From Hippasteria phrygiana (lineage: Eukaryota; Echinodermata; Asteroidea; Valvatida; Goniasteridae), in assembly GCA_037893225.1 (NCBI GenBank), contig JAZGUH010000271.1, forward strand, positions 1,674,001 to 1,738,000: a DNA stretch of 64,000 bases, in the 5' to 3' direction. Position numbers and translations under genes: made by a program. The notes under the pieces are model-generated. The model was given only the letters and a program-made list of their open reading frames with translations, was not told the origin of the DNA and did not search any database. Shown piece by piece: positions 21,130-33,489 of the stretch. Numbering within the stretch: the first letter of the stretch is position 1; each line of letters begins with the position of its first letter.

Positions 21130-24100
21130 TATCAAGATTGTGCGCAATTTCGTTCAACATCAGGTCGAAAAGCGCACTCATTTGGGGCCCAAGTTGCGTG
21201 GTGGGTGTCTCGGCTAGTCCATTGTATAGCGTGTGCAGTTATGCGGGAATGCAGACAAATCAGTTCGAAAAACTTACTCGCTTATCTCGGCCATCGTTCG
21301 GCTGAACGTGGGTCTGAGGAGCTGGAAATTGGTCTGGATTTTGCTGAGGAGTCACTCTTTTCAACAGTATAAAGATTGTGCGCTATTTCATTAAACATCA
21401 GGTCGAACAACGCAGTCATTTGGGGCCCAAGTTGCGTGGTGGGGGTGTCGGCTAGTTTATTGTATAGCGTGTGCAGTTATGCGGGAATGCAGACAAATCA
21501 GTTCGAAAAACGTACTCGCTTATGTCGGCCATCATTCGGCTGAACGTTTGTCTGAGGAGCTGAAGATTGGTCTCGATGTTGCTGAGGAGTTACGCTTTCC
21601 AACAGTATCAAGATTGTGCGCAATTTCGTTCAACATCAGGTCGAAAAACGCAGTCATTTGGGGCCCAAGTTGCGTGTTGGGGGTCTCGGCTGGTCCATTG
21701 TATAGCGTGTGCAGTAATGCGGGAATGCAGACAAATCAGTTCGGAAAACTTACTCGCTTATCTCGGCCTTCGTTCGGCTGAACGTGGGTCTGAGGAGCTG
21801 GAGATTGGTCTGGATGTTGCTAAGGAGTCACTCTTTTCAACAGTATCAAGATTGTGCGCAATTTCGTTCAACATCAGGTCGAAAAGCGCACTCATTTGGG
21901 GCCCAAGTTGCGTGGTGGGTGTCTCGGCTAGTCCATTGTATAGCGTGTGCAGTTATGCGGGAATGCAGACAAATCAGTTCGAAAAACGTACTCGCTTATC
22001 TCGGCCATCATTCGGCTCAACGTGGGTCTGAGGAGCTGAAGATTGGTCTGGATGTTGCTGAGGAGTTACGCTTTCCAACAGTATCAAGACTGTGCGCAAT
22101 TTCGTTCAACATCAGGTCGAAAAACGCAGTCATTTGGGGCCCAAGTTGCGTGTTGGGGGTCTCGGCTGGTCCATTGTATAGCGTGTGCAGTAATTCGGGA
22201 ATGCAGAAAAATCAGTTCGAAAAACTTACTCGCTTATCTCGGCCGTCGTTCGGCTGAACGTGGGTCTGAGGAGCTAAAGATTTGTCTGGATGTTGCTGAG
22301 GAGTCACTCTTTTCAACAGTATCAAGATTATGCGCAATTCCGTTCAACATCAGGTCGAAAAACGCAGTCATTTGGGGCCCAAGTTGCGTGGTGGGGGTCT
22401 CGGCTAGTCCATTGTTATAGCGTGTGCAGTTATGCGGGAATGCAGAAAAATCAGTTCGAAAAACGTACTTGCTTATCTCGGCCACCGTTCGGCTGAACGT
22501 GGGTCTGAGGAGCTGAAGATTGGTTTGCATGTTGCTGAGGAGTCACTCTTTTCAACAGTATGAAGATTGTGCGCAATTTCGTTCAACATCAGGTCGAAAA
22601 ACGCAGTCATTTGGGGCCCAAGTTGTTGTGTTGGTGGTCTCGGCTAGTCCATTGTATAGCGTGTGCAGTTATGCGGGAATGCAGAAAAATCAGTTCGAAA
22701 AACTTACTCGCCTATCTCGGCCATCATTCGGCTGAACGTGGGTCTGATGAGCTGAAGATTGGTCTGGATGTAGCTGAGGAGTCACGCTTTCCAACAGTAT
22801 CAAGATTGTGCGCAATTTCGTTCAACATCAGGTCGAAAAGCGCACTCATTTGGGGCTCAAGTTGCGTGGTGGGTGTCTCGGCTAGTCCATTGTATAGCGT
22901 GTGCAGTTATGCGGGAATGCAGACAAATCAGTTCGAAAAACTTACTCGCTTATCTCGGCCATCATTCGGCTGAACGTGGGTCTAAGGAGCTGAAGATTAG
23001 TCTGGATGTTGCTGAGGAGTTACGCTTTCCAACAGTATCAAGACTGTGCGAAATTTCGTTCAACATCAGGTCGAAAAACGCAGTCATTTGGGGCCCAAGT
23101 TGCGTGGTGGGGGTCTCGGCTGGTCCACTGTATAGCGTGTGCAGTAATGCGGGAATGCAGAAAAATCAGTTCGAAAAACTTACTCGCTTATCTCGGCCAT
23201 CGTTCGGCTGAACGTGGGTCTGAGGAGCTCGAGATTGTTCTGGATGTTGCTAAGGAGTCACTCTTTTCAACAGTATCAAGATTGTGCGCAATTTCGTTCA
23301 ACATCAGGTCGAAAAACGCAGTCATTTGGGGCCCAAGTTGTTGTGTTGGGGGTGTCGGCTAGTCCATTGTATAGCGTGTGCAGTAATGCGGGAATGCAGA
23401 AAAATCAGTTCGAAAAACGTACTCGCTTATCTCGGCCATCGTTCGGCTGAACGTGGGTCTGAGGAGCTAAAGATTGGTCTGGATGTTGCTGAGGAGTCAC
23501 TCTTTTCAACAGTATCAAGATTGTGCGCAATTCCGTTCAACATCAGGTCGAAAAACGCAGTCATTTTGGGGCCCAAGTTGCGTGGTGGGGGTCTCGGCTA
23601 GTCCACTGTATAGCGTGTGCAGTAATGCGGGAATGCAGAAAAATCAGTTCGAAAAACTTACTCGCTTATCTCGGCCATCGTTCGGCTGAACGTGGGTCTG
23701 AGGAGCTCGAGATTGGTCTGGATGTTGCTAAGGAGTCACTCTTTTCAACAGTATCAAGATTGTGCGCAATTTCGTTCAACATCAGGTCGAAAAACGCAGT
23801 CATTTGGGGCCCAAGTTGTTGTGTTGGGGGTGTCGGCTAGTCCATTGTATAGCGTGTGCAGTAATGCGGGAATGCAGAAAAATCAGTTCGAAAAACGTAC
23901 TCGCTTATCTCGGCCATCTTTCGGCTGAACGTGGGTCTGAGGAGCTAAAGATTGGTCTGGATGTTGCTGAGGAGTCACTCTTTTCAACAGTATCAAGATT
24001 GTGCGCAATTCCGTTCAACATCAGGTCGAAAAACGCAGTCATTTGGGGCCCAAGTTGCGTGGTGGGGGTCTCGGCTAGTCCATTGTATAGCGTGTGCAGT

Positions 24101-27100
24101 TATGCGGGAATGCAGACAAATCAGTTCGAAAAACGTACTCGCTTATCTCGGCCATCATTCGGCTCAACGTGGGTCTGAGGAGCTGAAGATTGGTCTGGAT
24201 GTTGCTGAGGAGTTACGCTTTCCAACAGTATCAAGACTGTGCGCAATTTCGTTCAACATCAGGTCGAAAAACGCAGTCATTTGGGGCCCAAGTTGCGTGT
24301 TGGGGGTCTCGGCTGGTCCATTGTATAGCGTGTGCAGTAATTCGGGAATGCAGAAAAATCAGTTCGAAAAACTTACTCGCTTATCTCGGCCGTCGTTCGG
24401 CTGAACGTGGGTCTGAGGAGCTAAAGATTTGTCTGGATGTTGCTGAGGAGTCACTCTTTTCAACAGTATCAAGATTATGCCCAATTCCGTTCAACATCAG
24501 GTCGAAAAACGCAGTCATTTGGGGCCCAAGTTGCGTGGTGGGGGTCTCGGCTAGTCCATTGTATAGCGTGTGCAGTTATGCGGGAATGCAGAAAAATCAG
24601 TTCGAAAAACGTACTTGCTTATCTCGGCCACCGTTCGGCTGAACGTGGGTCTGAGGAGCTGGAGATTGGTCTGGATGTTGCTAAGGAGTCACTCTTTTCA
24701 ACAGTATCAAGATTGTGCGCAATTTCGTTCAACATCAGGTCGAAAAACGCAGTCATTTGGGGCCCAAGTTGTTGTGTTGGTGGTCTCGGCTAGTCCATTG
24801 TATAGCGTGTGCAGTTATGCGGGAATGCAGAAAAATCAGTTCGAAAAACTTACTCGCCTATCTCGGCCATCATTCGGCTGAACGTGGGTCTGATGAGCTG
24901 AAGATTGGTCTGGATGTAGCTGAGGAGTCACGCTTTCCAACAGTATCAAGATTGTGCGCAATTTCGTTCAACATCAGGTCGAAAAGCGCACTCATTTGGG
25001 GCCCAAGTTGCGTGGTGGGTGTCTCGGCTAGTCCATTGTATAGCGTGTGCAGTTATGCGGGAATGCAGACAAATCAGTTCGAAAAACTTACTCGCTTATC
25101 TCGGCCATCGTTCGGCTGAACGTGGGTCTGAGGAGCTGGAAATTGGTCTGGATTTTGCTGAGGAGTCACTCTTTTCAACAGTATAAAGATTGTGCGCTAT
25201 TTCATTAAACATCAGGTCGAACAACGCAGTCATTTGGGGCCCAAGTTGCGTGGTGGGGGTGTCGGCTAGTTTATTGTATAGCGTGTGCAGTTATGCGGGA
25301 ATGCAGACAAATCAGTTCGAAAAACGTACTCGCTTATGTCGGCCATCATTCGGCTGAACGTTTGTCTGAGGAGCTGAAGATTGGTCTCGATGTTGCTGAG
25401 GAGTTACGCTTTCCAACAGTATCAAGATTGTGCGCAATTTCGTTCAACATCAGGTCGAAAAGCGCACTCATTTGGGGCCCAAGTTGCGTGGTGGGTGTCT
25501 CGGCTAGTCCATTGTATAGCGTGTGCAGTTATGCGGGAATGCAGACAAATCAGTTCGAAAAACTTACTCGCTTATCTCGGCCATCGTTCGGCTGAACGTG
25601 GGTCTGAGGAGCTGGAAATTGGTCTGGATTTTGCTGAGGAGTCACTCTTTTCAACAGTATAAAGATTGTGCGCTATTTCATTAAACATCAGGTCGAACAA
25701 CGCAGTCATTTGGGGCCCAAGTTGCGTGGTGGGGGTGTCGGCTAGTTTATTGTATAGCGTGTGCAGTTATGCGGGAATGCAGACAAATCAGTTCGAAAAA
25801 CGTACTCGCTTATGTCGGCCATCATTCGGCTGAACGTTTGTCTGAGGAGCTGAAGATTGGTCTCGATGTTGCTGAGGAGTTACGCTTTCCAACAGTATCA
25901 AGATTGTGCGCAATTTCGTTCAACATCAGGTCGAAAAACGCAGTCATTTGGGGCCCAAGTTGCGTGTTGGGGGTCTCGGCTGGTCCATTGTATAGCGTGT
26001 GCAGTAATGCGGGAATGCAGACAAATCAGTTCGGAAAACTTACTCGCTTATCTCGGCCTTCGTTCGGCTGAACGTGGGTCTGAGGAGCTGGAGATTGGTC
26101 TGGATGTTGCTAAGGAGTCACTCTTTTCAACAGTATCAAGATTGTGCGCAATTTCGTTCAACATCAGGTCGAAAAGCGCACTCATTTGGGGCCCAAGTTG
26201 CGTGGTGGGTGTCTCGGCTAGTCCATTGTATAGCGTGTGCAGTTATGCGGGAATGCAGACAAATCAGTTCGAAAAACGTACTCGCTTATCTCGGCCATCA
26301 TTCGGCTCAACGTGGGTCTGAGGAGCTGAAGATTGGTCTGGATGTTGCTGAGGAGTTACGCTTTCCAACAGTATCAAGACTGTGCGCAATTTCGTTCAAC
26401 ATCAGGTCGAAAAACGCAGTCATTTGGGGCCCAAGTTGCGTGTTGGGGGTCTCGGCTGGTCCATTGTATAGCGTGTGCAGTAATTCGGGAATGCAGAAAA
26501 ATCAGTTCGAAAAACTTACTCGCTTATCTCGGCCGTCGTTCGGCTGAACGTGGGTCTGAGGAGCTAAAGATTTGTCTGGATGTTGCTGAGGAGTCACTCT
26601 TTTCAACAGTATCAAGATTATGCGCAATTCCGTTCAACATCAGGTCGAAAAACGCAGTCATTTGGGGCCCAAGTTGCGTGGTGGGGGTCTCGGCTAGTCC
26701 ATTGTTATAGCGTGTGCAGTTATGCGGGAATGCAGAAAAATCAGTTCGAAAAACGTACTTGCTTATCTCGGCCACCGTTCGGCTGAACGTGGGTCTGAGG
26801 AGCTGAAGATTGGTTTGCATGTTGCTGAGGAGTCACTCTTTTCAACAGTATGAAGATTGTGCGCAATTTCGTTCAACATCAGGTCGAAAAACGCAGTCAT
26901 TTGGGGCCCAAGTTGTTGTGTTGGTGGTCTCGGCTAGTCCATTGTATAGCGTGTGCAGTTATGCGGGAATGCAGAAAAATCAGTTCGAAAAACTTACTCG
27001 CCTATCTCGGCCATCATTCGGCTGAACGTGGGTCTGATGAGCTGAAGATTGGTCTGGATGTAGCTGAGGAGTCACGCTTTCCAACAGTATCAAGATTGTG

Positions 27101-29710
27101 CGCAATTTCGTTCAACATCAGGTCGAAAAGCGCACTCATTTGGGGCTCAAGTTGCGTGGTGGGTGTCTCGGCTAGTCCATTGTATAGCGTGTGCAGTTAT
27201 GCGGGAATGCAGACAAATCAGTTCGAAAAACTTACTCGCTTATCTCGGCCATCATTCGGCTGAACGTGGGTCTAAGGAGCTGAAGATTAGTCTGGATGTT
27301 GCTGAGGAGTTACGCTTTCCAACAGTATCAAGACTGTGCGAAATTTCGTTCAACATCAGGTCGAAAAACGCAGTCATTTGGGGCCCAAGTTGCGTGGTGG
27401 GGGTCTCGGCTGGTCCACTGTATAGCGTGTGCAGTAATGCGGGAATGCAGAAAAATCAGTTCGAAAAACTTACTCGCTTATCTCGGCCATCGTTCGGCTG
27501 AACGTGGGTCTGAGGAGCTCGAGATTGTTCTGGATGTTGCTAAGGAGTCACTCTTTTCAACAGTATCAAGATTGTGCGCAATTTCGTTCAACATCAGGTC
27601 GAAAAACGCAGTCATTTGGGGCCCAAGTTGTTGTGTTGGGGGTGTCGGCTAGTCCATTGTATAGCGTGTGCAGTAATGCGGGAATGCAGAAAAATCAGTT
27701 CGAAAAACGTACTCGCTTATCTCGGCCATCGTTCGGCTGAACGTGGGTCTGAGGAGCTAAAGATTGGTCTGGATGTTGCTGAGGAGTCACTCTTTTCAAC
27801 AGTATCAAGATTGTGCGCAATTCCGTTCAACATCAGGTCGAAAAACGCAGTCATTTTGGGGCCCAAGTTGCGTGGTGGGGGTCTCGGCTAGTCCACTGTA
27901 TAGCGTGTGCAGTAATGCGGGAATGCAGAAAAATCAGTTCGAAAAACTTACTCGCTTATCTCGGCCATCGTTCGGCTGAACGTGGGTCTGAGGAGCTCGA
28001 GATTGGTCTGGATGTTGCTAAGGAGTCACTCTTTTCAACAGTATCAAGATTGTGCGCAATTTCGTTCAACATCAGGTCGAAAAACGCAGTCATTTGGGGC
28101 CCAAGTTGTTGTGTTGGGGGTGTCGGCTAGTCCATTGTATAGCGTGTGCAGTAATGCGGGAATGCAGAAAAATCAGTTCGAAAAACGTACTCGCTTATCT
28201 CGGCCATCTTTCGGCTGAACGTGGGTCTGAGGAGCTAAAGATTGGTCTGGATGTTGCTGAGGAGTCACTCTTTTCAACAGTATCAAGATTGTGCGCAATT
28301 CCGTTCAACATCAGGTCGAAAAACGCAGTCATTTGGGGCCCAAGTTGCGTGGTGGGGGTCTCGGCTAGTCCATTGTATAGCGTGTGCAGTTATGCGGGAA
28401 TGCAGACAAATCAGTTCGAAAAACGTACTCGCTTATCTCGGCCATCATTCGGCTCAACGTGGGTCTGAGGAGCTGAAGATTGGTCTGGATGTTGCTGAGG
28501 AGTTACGCTTTCCAACAGTATCAAGACTGTGCGCAATTTCGTTCAACATCAGGTCGAAAAACGCAGTCATTTGGGGCCCAAGTTGCGTGTTGGGGGTCTC
28601 GGCTGGTCCATTGTATAGCGTGTGCAGTAATTCGGGAATGCAGAAAAATCAGTTCGAAAAACTTACTCGCTTATCTCGGCCGTCGTTCGGCTGAACGTGG
28701 GTCTGAGGAGCTAAAGATTTGTCTGGATGTTGCTGAGGAGTCACTCTTTTCAACAGTATCAAGATTATGCCCAATTCCGTTCAACATCAGGTCGAAAAAC
28801 GCAGTCATTTGGGGCCCAAGTTGCGTGGTGGGGGTCTCGGCTAGTCCATTGTATAGCGTGTGCAGTTATGCGGGAATGCAGAAAAATCAGTTCGAAAAAC
28901 GTACTTGCTTATCTCGGCCACCGTTCGGCTGAACGTGGGTCTGAGGAGCTGGAGATTGGTCTGGATGTTGCTAAGGAGTCACTCTTTTCAACAGTATCAA
29001 GATTGTGCGCAATTTCGTTCAACATCAGGTCGAAAAACGCAGTCATTTGGGGCCCAAGTTGTTGTGTTGGTGGTCTCGGCTAGTCCATTGTATAGCGTGT
29101 GCAGTTATGCGGGAATGCAGAAAAATCAGTTCGAAAAACTTACTCGCCTATCTCGGCCATCATTCGGCTGAACGTGGGTCTGATGAGCTGAAGATTGGTC
29201 TGGATGTAGCTGAGGAGTCACGCTTTCCAACAGTATCAAGATTGTGCGCAATTTCGTTCAACATCAGGTCGAAAAGCGCACTCATTTGGGGCCCAAGTTG
29301 CGTGGTGGGTGTCTCGGCTAGTCCATTGTATAGCGTGTGCAGTTATGCGGGAATGCAGACAAATCAGTTCGAAAAACTTACTCGCTTATCTCGGCCATCG
29401 TTCGGCTGAACGTGGGTCTGAGGAGCTGGAAATTGGTCTGGATTTTGCTGAGGAGTCACTCTTTTCAACAGTATAAAGATTGTGCGCTATTTCATTAAAC
29501 ATCAGGTCGAACAACGCAGTCATTTGGGGCCCAAGTTGCGTGGTGGGGGTGTCGGCTAGTTTATTGTATAGCGTGTGCAGTTATGCGGGAATGCAGACAA
29601 ATCAGTTCGAAAAACGTACTCGCTTATGTCGGCCATCATTCGGCTGAACGTTTGTCTGAGGAGCTGAAGATTGGTCTCGATGTTGCTGAGGAGTTACGCT
29701 TTCCAACAGT
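21130..29710 (+). repeat. Two tandem 4,290-bp (18-monomer) segments
   Basis: About 21.13-25.42 kb recurs at +4,290 to about 29.7 kb. Shared rare marks include CAGTATGAAG (22558 and 26848), the GTTATAG insertion (22414, 26704), the ATTTTGGGG extra T (23563, 27853) and GATTGTTCTGG (23233, 27523). No difference was noticed at the points compared. Overlapping it, about 19.9-21.5 kb also recurs at +3,814. Confidence 0.8.
21345..21583 (+). repeat. Type H monomer (diverged), representative
   Basis: The most diverged recurrent unit: CAGTATAAAG, GCGCTATTTCATTAAAC, GGTCGAACAAC and TAGTTTATTG. It recurs near 25.18, 25.65, 29.47, 30.18, 31.61, 34.94, 36.85, 43.76, 47.57, 56.15, 57.34, 60.20, 61.39 and 62.58 kb. 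Its TAA removes open frames. It usually follows F (or, past 55 kb, a TGCAAAAGAGTC unit) and is followed by the TCTCGATGTTG junction. Confidence 0.75.
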
Positions 29711-29899
29711 ATCAAGATTGTGCGCAATTTCGTTCAACATCAGGTCGAAAAACGCAGTCATTTGGGGCCCAAGTTGCGTGTTGGGGGTCTCGGCTGGTCC
29801 ATTGTATAGCGTGTGCAGTAATGCGGGAATGCAGACAAATCAGTTCGGAAAACTTACTCGCTTATCTCGGCCTTCGTTCGGCTGAACGTGGGTCTGAGG

Positions 29900-32030
29900 A
29901 GCTGGAGATTGGTCTGGATGTAGCTGAGGAGTCACGCTTTCCAACAGTATCAAGATTGTGCGCAATTTCGTTCAACATCAGGTCGAAAAGCGCACTCATT
30001 TGGGGCCCAAGTTGCGTGGTGGGTGTCTCGGCTAGTCCATTGTATAGCGTGTGCAGTTATGCGGGAATGCAGACAAATCAGTTCGAAAAACTTACTCGCT
30101 TATCTCGGCCATCGTTCGGCTGAACGTGGGTCTGAGGAGCTGGAAATTGGTCTGGATTTTGCTGAGGAGTCACTCTTTTCAACAGTATAAAGATTGTGCG
30201 CTATTTCATTAAACATCAGGTCGAACAACGCAGTCATTTGGGGCCCAAGTTGCGTGGTGGGGGTGTCGGCTAGTTTATTGTATAGCGTGTGCAGTTATGC
30301 GGGAATGCAGACAAATCAGTTCGAAAAACGTACTCGCTTATGTCGGCCATCATTCGGCTGAACGTTTGTCTGAGGAGCTGAAGATTGGTCTCGATGTTGC
30401 TGAGGAGTTACGCTTTCCAACAGTATCAAGATTGTGCGCAATTTCGTTCAACATCAGGTCGAAAAACGCAGTCATTTGGGGCCCAAGTTGCGTGTTGGGG
30501 GTCTCGGCTGGTCCATTGTATAGCGTGTGCAGTAATGCGGGAATGCAGACAAATCAGTTCGGAAAACTTACTCGCTTATCTCGGCCTTCGTTCGGCTGAA
30601 CGTGGGTCTGAGGAGCTGGAGATTGGTCTGGATGTTGCTAAGGAGTCACTCTTTTCAACAGTATCAAGATTGTGCGCAATTTCGTTCAACATCAGGTCGA
30701 AAAGCGCACTCATTTGGGGCCCAAGTTGCGTGGTGGGTGTCTCGGCTAGTCCATTGTATAGCGTGTGCAGTTATGCGGGAATGCAGACAAATCAGTTCGA
30801 AAAACGTACTCGCTTATCTCGGCCATCATTCGGCTCAACGTGGGTCTGAGGAGCTGAAGATTGGTCTGGATGTTGCTGAGGAGTTACGCTTTCCAACAGT
30901 ATCAAGACTGTGCGCAATTTCGTTCAACATCAGGTCGAAAAACGCAGTCATTTGGGGCCCAAGTTGCGTGTTGGGGGTCTCGGCTGGTCCATTGTATAGC
31001 GTGTGCAGTAATTCGGGAATGCAGAAAAATCAGTTCGAAAAACTTACTCGCTTATCTCGGCCGTCGTTCGGCTGAACGTGGGTCTGAGGAGCTAAAGATT
31101 TGTCTGGATGTTGCTGAGGAGTCACTCTTTTCAACAGTATCAAGATTATGCGCAATTCCGTTCAACATCAGGTCGAAAAACGCAGTCATTTGGGGCCCAA
31201 GTTGCGTGGTGGGGGTCTCGGCTGGTCCATTGTATAGCGTGTGCAGTAATGCGGGAATGCAGACAAATCAGTTCGGAAAACTTACTCGCTTATCTCGGCC
31301 TTCGTTCGGCTGAACGTGGGTCTGAGGAGCTGGAGATTGGTCTGGATGTAGCTGAGGAGTCACGCTTTCCAACAGTATCAAGATTGTGCGCAATTTCGTT
31401 CAACATCAGGTCGAAAAGCGCACTCATTTGGGGCCCAAGTTGCGTGGTGGGTGTCTCGGCTAGTCCATTGTATAGCGTGTGCAGTTATGCGGGAATGCAG
31501 ACAAATCAGTTCGAAAAACTTACTCGCTTATCTCGGCCATCGTTCGGCTGAACGTGGGTCTGAGGAGCTGGAAATTGGTCTGGATTTTGCTGAGGAGTCA
31601 CTCTTTTCAACAGTATAAAGATTGTGCGCTATTTCATTAAACATCAGGTCGAACAACGCAGTCATTTGGGGCCCAAGTTGCGTGGTGGGGGTGTCGGCTA
31701 GTTTATTGTATAGCGTGTGCAGTTATGCGGGAATGCAGACAAATCAGTTCGAAAAACGTACTCGCTTATGTCGGCCATCATTCGGCTGAACGTTTGTCTG
31801 AGGAGCTGAAGATTGGTCTCGATGTTGCTGAGGAGTTACGCTTTCCAACAGTATCAAGATTGTGCGCAATTTCGTTCAACATCAGGTCGAAAAACGCAGT
31901 CATTTGGGGCCCAAGTTGCGTGTTGGGGGTCTCGGCTGGTCCATTGTATAGCGTGTGCAGTAATGCGGGAATGCAGACAAATCAGTTCGGAAAACTTACT
32001 CGCTTATCTCGGCCTTCGTTCGGCTGAACG
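29900..32030 (+). repeat. 1,428-bp (6-monomer) recurrence in the H-I region
   Basis: Type H then I at about 30.18-30.60 kb recur at +1,428 (31.6-32.0 kb), with the F unit before and the GGAGATTGG unit after. An earlier 714-bp step (29.58 to 30.30 kb) shows the same units being copied in a smaller block. Confidence 0.65.
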
Positions 32031-33489
32031 TGGGTCTGAGGAGCTGGAGATTGGTCTGGATGTTGCTAAGGAGTCACTCTTTTCAACAGTATCAAGATTG
32101 TGCGCAATTTCGTTCAACATCAGGTCGAAAAGCGCACTCATTTGGGGCCCAAGTTGCGTGGTGGGTGTCTCGGCTAGTCCATTGTATAGCGTGTGCAGTT
32201 ATGCGGGAATGCAGACAAATCAGTTCGAAAAACGTACTCGCTTATCTCGGCCATCATTCGGCTCAACGTGGGTCTGAGGAGCTGAAGATTGGTCTGGATG
32301 TTGCTGAGGAGTTACGCTTTCCAACAGTATCAAGACTGTGCGCAATTTCGTTCAACATCAGGTCGAAAAACGCAGTCATTTGGGGCCCAAGTTGCGTGTT
32401 GGGGGTCTCGGCTGGTCCATTGTATAGCGTGTGCAGTAATTCGGGAATGCAGAAAAATCAGTTCGAAAAACTTACTCGCTTATCTCGGCCGTCGTTCGGC
32501 TGAACGTGGGTCTGAGGAGCTAAAGATTTGTCTGGATGTTGCTGAGGAGTCACTCTTTTCAACAGTATCAAGATTATGCGCAATTCCGTTCAACATCAGG
32601 TCGAAAAACGCAGTCATTTGGGGCCCAAGTTGCGTGGTGGGGGTTTCGGCTAGTCCATTGTTATAGCGTGTGCAGTTATGCGGGAATGCAGAAAAATCAG
32701 TTCGAAAAACGTACTTGCTTATCTCGGCCACCGTTCGGCTGAACGTGGGTCTGAGGAGCTGAAGATTGGTTTGCATGTTGCAGAGGAGTCACTCTTTTCA
32801 ACAGTATCAAGATTGTGCGCAATTTCGTTCAACATCAGGTCGAAAAACGCAGTCATTTGGGGCCCAAGTTGTTGTGTTGGTGGTCTCGGCTAGTCCATTG
32901 TATAGCGTGTGCAGTTATGCGGGAATGCAGAAAAATCAGTTCGAAAAACTTACTCGCCTATCTCGGCCATCATTCGGCTGAACGTGGGTCTGATGAGCTG
33001 AAGATTGGTCTGGATGTAGCTGAGGAGTCACGCTTTCCAACAGTATCAAGATTGTGCGCAATTTCGTTCAACATCAGGTCGAAAAGCGCACTCATTTGGG
33101 GCTCAAGTTGCGTGGTGGGTGTCTCGGCTAGTCCATTGTATAGCGTGTGCAGTTATGCGGGAATGCAGACAAATCAGTTCGAAAAACTTACTCGCTTATC
33201 TCGGCCATCATTCGGCTGAACGTGGGTCTAAGGAGCTGAAGATTAGTCTGGATGTTGCTGAGGAGTTACGCTTTCCAACAGTATCAAGACTGTGCGAAAT
33301 TTCGTTCAACATCAGGTCGAAAAACGCAGTCATTTGGGGCCCAAGTTGCGTGTTGGGGGTCTCGGCTGGTCCACTGTATAGCGTGTGCAGTAATGCGGGA
33401 ATGCAGAAAAATCAGTTCGAAAAACTTACTCGCTTATCTCGGCCATCGTTCGGCTGAACGTGGGTCTGAGGAGCTCGAGATTGGTCTGG

